Positions 63,765 to 64,000 of a stretch of DNA of 64,000 nt are shown here, one piece after another. The stretch is taken from assembly GCF_018128905.1 (NCBI RefSeq), contig NZ_CP063808.1, forward strand, positions 3,038,001 through 3,102,000, in the 5' to 3' direction. Position 1 is the first letter of the stretch, and each line of letters starts with the position of its first letter. The stretch comes from Streptomyces sp. A2-16. Its GTDB lineage: Bacteria; Actinomycetota; Actinomycetes; Streptomycetales; Streptomycetaceae. The translations under genes and the position numbers were made by a program. Below the pieces are notes generated by a model that was not told where the DNA came from, ran no database searches, and saw only the letters and a program-made list of their open reading frames with translations.

Positions 63765-64000
63765 TCGGGGAACTGCTGCCGGACTCGGTGGTGGCCGTCG
63801 AGACGTACGGCCGCGACGAGCCGGACAACGCCGCGCTGTACCCCGAGGAAGCCGCGCTCGTCGCCCGCGCCGTCCCCAAGCGCCGCCGTGAGTTCGCCGT
63901 CGTGCGGGCCTGCGCCCGCCGGGCCATGGAGAAACTCGGTGTGCCGCCCCAGCCGGTCCTGCCCGGGGAACGCGGCGCCCCGCGCTGGCCGGCCGGACTC
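63761..64000 (+). CDS. 4'-phosphopantetheinyl transferase, N-terminal part (cut by window end)
   Basis: The first 80 residues are present, from a GTG that overlaps the previous stop. LPDSVVAVETYGRD, PEEAALVARAVPKRRREFAVVRACARRAME and LPGERGAPRWPAG are the N-terminal blocks of the Sfp/EntD-type two-domain family; the catalytic domain lies past the window. It loads carrier proteins of polyketide or peptide synthases, which need not be nearby. Confidence 0.9.
   Translation, partial: MIGELLPDSVVAVETYGRDEPDNAALYPEEAALVARAVPKRRREFAVVRACARRAMEKLGVPPQPVLPGERGAPRWPAGL

Noticed and set aside
61513..64000. Polyketide or non-ribosomal peptide cluster suggested by the phosphopantetheinyl transferase and ATP-grasp genes
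   Set aside because: No synthase, carrier protein or thioesterase gene is in the window; the transferase is probably a general one.

Overview
The window is chromosomal DNA of a high-GC actinomycete, almost certainly a Streptomyces. Codon third positions are strongly G/C, GTG starts are common, and many genes overlap by 4 bases (ATGA or GTGA). The gene content fits: OpcA next to zwf, a short NAD-type 6-phosphogluconate dehydrogenase, sugar ABC importers without an ATPase gene, and Tat-type lipoproteins. I count 56 genes, two of them cut by the window ends. I saw no rRNA, tRNA, CRISPR array or transposase. No gene-free stretch exceeds 300 bases; the longest, 62644-62909, shows nothing I can name. 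Gene order (GTP cyclohydrolase II, then a second pentose-phosphate operon, and finally metallophosphoesterase plus phosphopantetheinyl transferase) resembles, from memory, the SCO6655-SCO6673 region of S. coelicolor, with blocks of extra genes between.

Region 1 (1-8.4 kb) is the most unusual. A glycosyltransferase (cut), a methyltransferase and a YbhN-like membrane protein converge on a creatininase-family amidohydrolase. That gene diverges from a GTP cyclohydrolase II whose switch residue is Met120, not Tyr. Met120 is the change known to make the S. coelicolor paralogue SCO6655 stop at the formylated pyrimidine FAPy, and creatininase-family ArfB is the archaeal FAPy deformylase. The cyclohydrolase heads a five-gene operon with an ornithine-cyclodeaminase-family protein, a DAO/sarcosine-oxidase-like flavoprotein, and full homologues of both yeast saccharopine dehydrogenases (LYS1 and LYS9 types). 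Four enzymes acting on secondary amine or imine amino acids are thus tied to a GTP-derived pyrimidine. I know of no described pathway with this set.

Region 2 (8.3-13.4 kb) holds a serine hydrolase, a PPOX flavin/F420 enzyme, and a shikimate/quinate-type module (MHS transporter, TetR regulator, shikimate dehydrogenase) with two related operator sites.

Region 3 (13.4-24.9 kb) is a complete oxidative plus non-oxidative pentose-phosphate operon on the minus strand: tkt-tal-zwf-opcA-pgi-gnd plus a histidine phosphatase resembling yeast SHB17 (sedoheptulose-1,7-bisphosphatase), ended by a strong hairpin. A divergent AraC regulator and a perfect 17-base palindrome lie at its head.

Region 4 (24.9-36 kb) is mixed: secreted phosphoesterase, beta-propeller-like protein, secreted GH16 glucanase, L,D-transpeptidase lipoprotein, small zinc-ribbon protein, MmpL transporter, and a two-component system.

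Region 5 (35.2-40.4 kb) matches the Rhodococcus cou set for CoA-dependent beta-oxidative deacetylation of p-hydroxycinnamates (SDR, amidohydrolase, CoA ligase, MaoC hydratase), with divergent MarR and IclR regulators.

Region 6 (40.4-59.6 kb) is one glycan-use locus. Nine minus-strand genes (PfkB kinase, ABC importer, phosphodiesterase-like enzyme, GH2 beta-galactosidase, three exported proteins) diverge from DeoR regulator, GH4, GH38 alpha-mannosidase and GH29 alpha-fucosidase. The mannose/galactose/fucose activities and several phosphoesterases suggest an N-glycan-like or phosphorylated glycan, imported and then cut in the cytoplasm. Secreted GH16 and GH18 enzymes nearby fit a fungal-wall theme.

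Region 7 (59.7-64 kb) has a chitinase with a classical chitinase-type promoter element, a lone ATP-grasp ligase, and a metallophosphoesterase coupled to a phosphopantetheinyl transferase.
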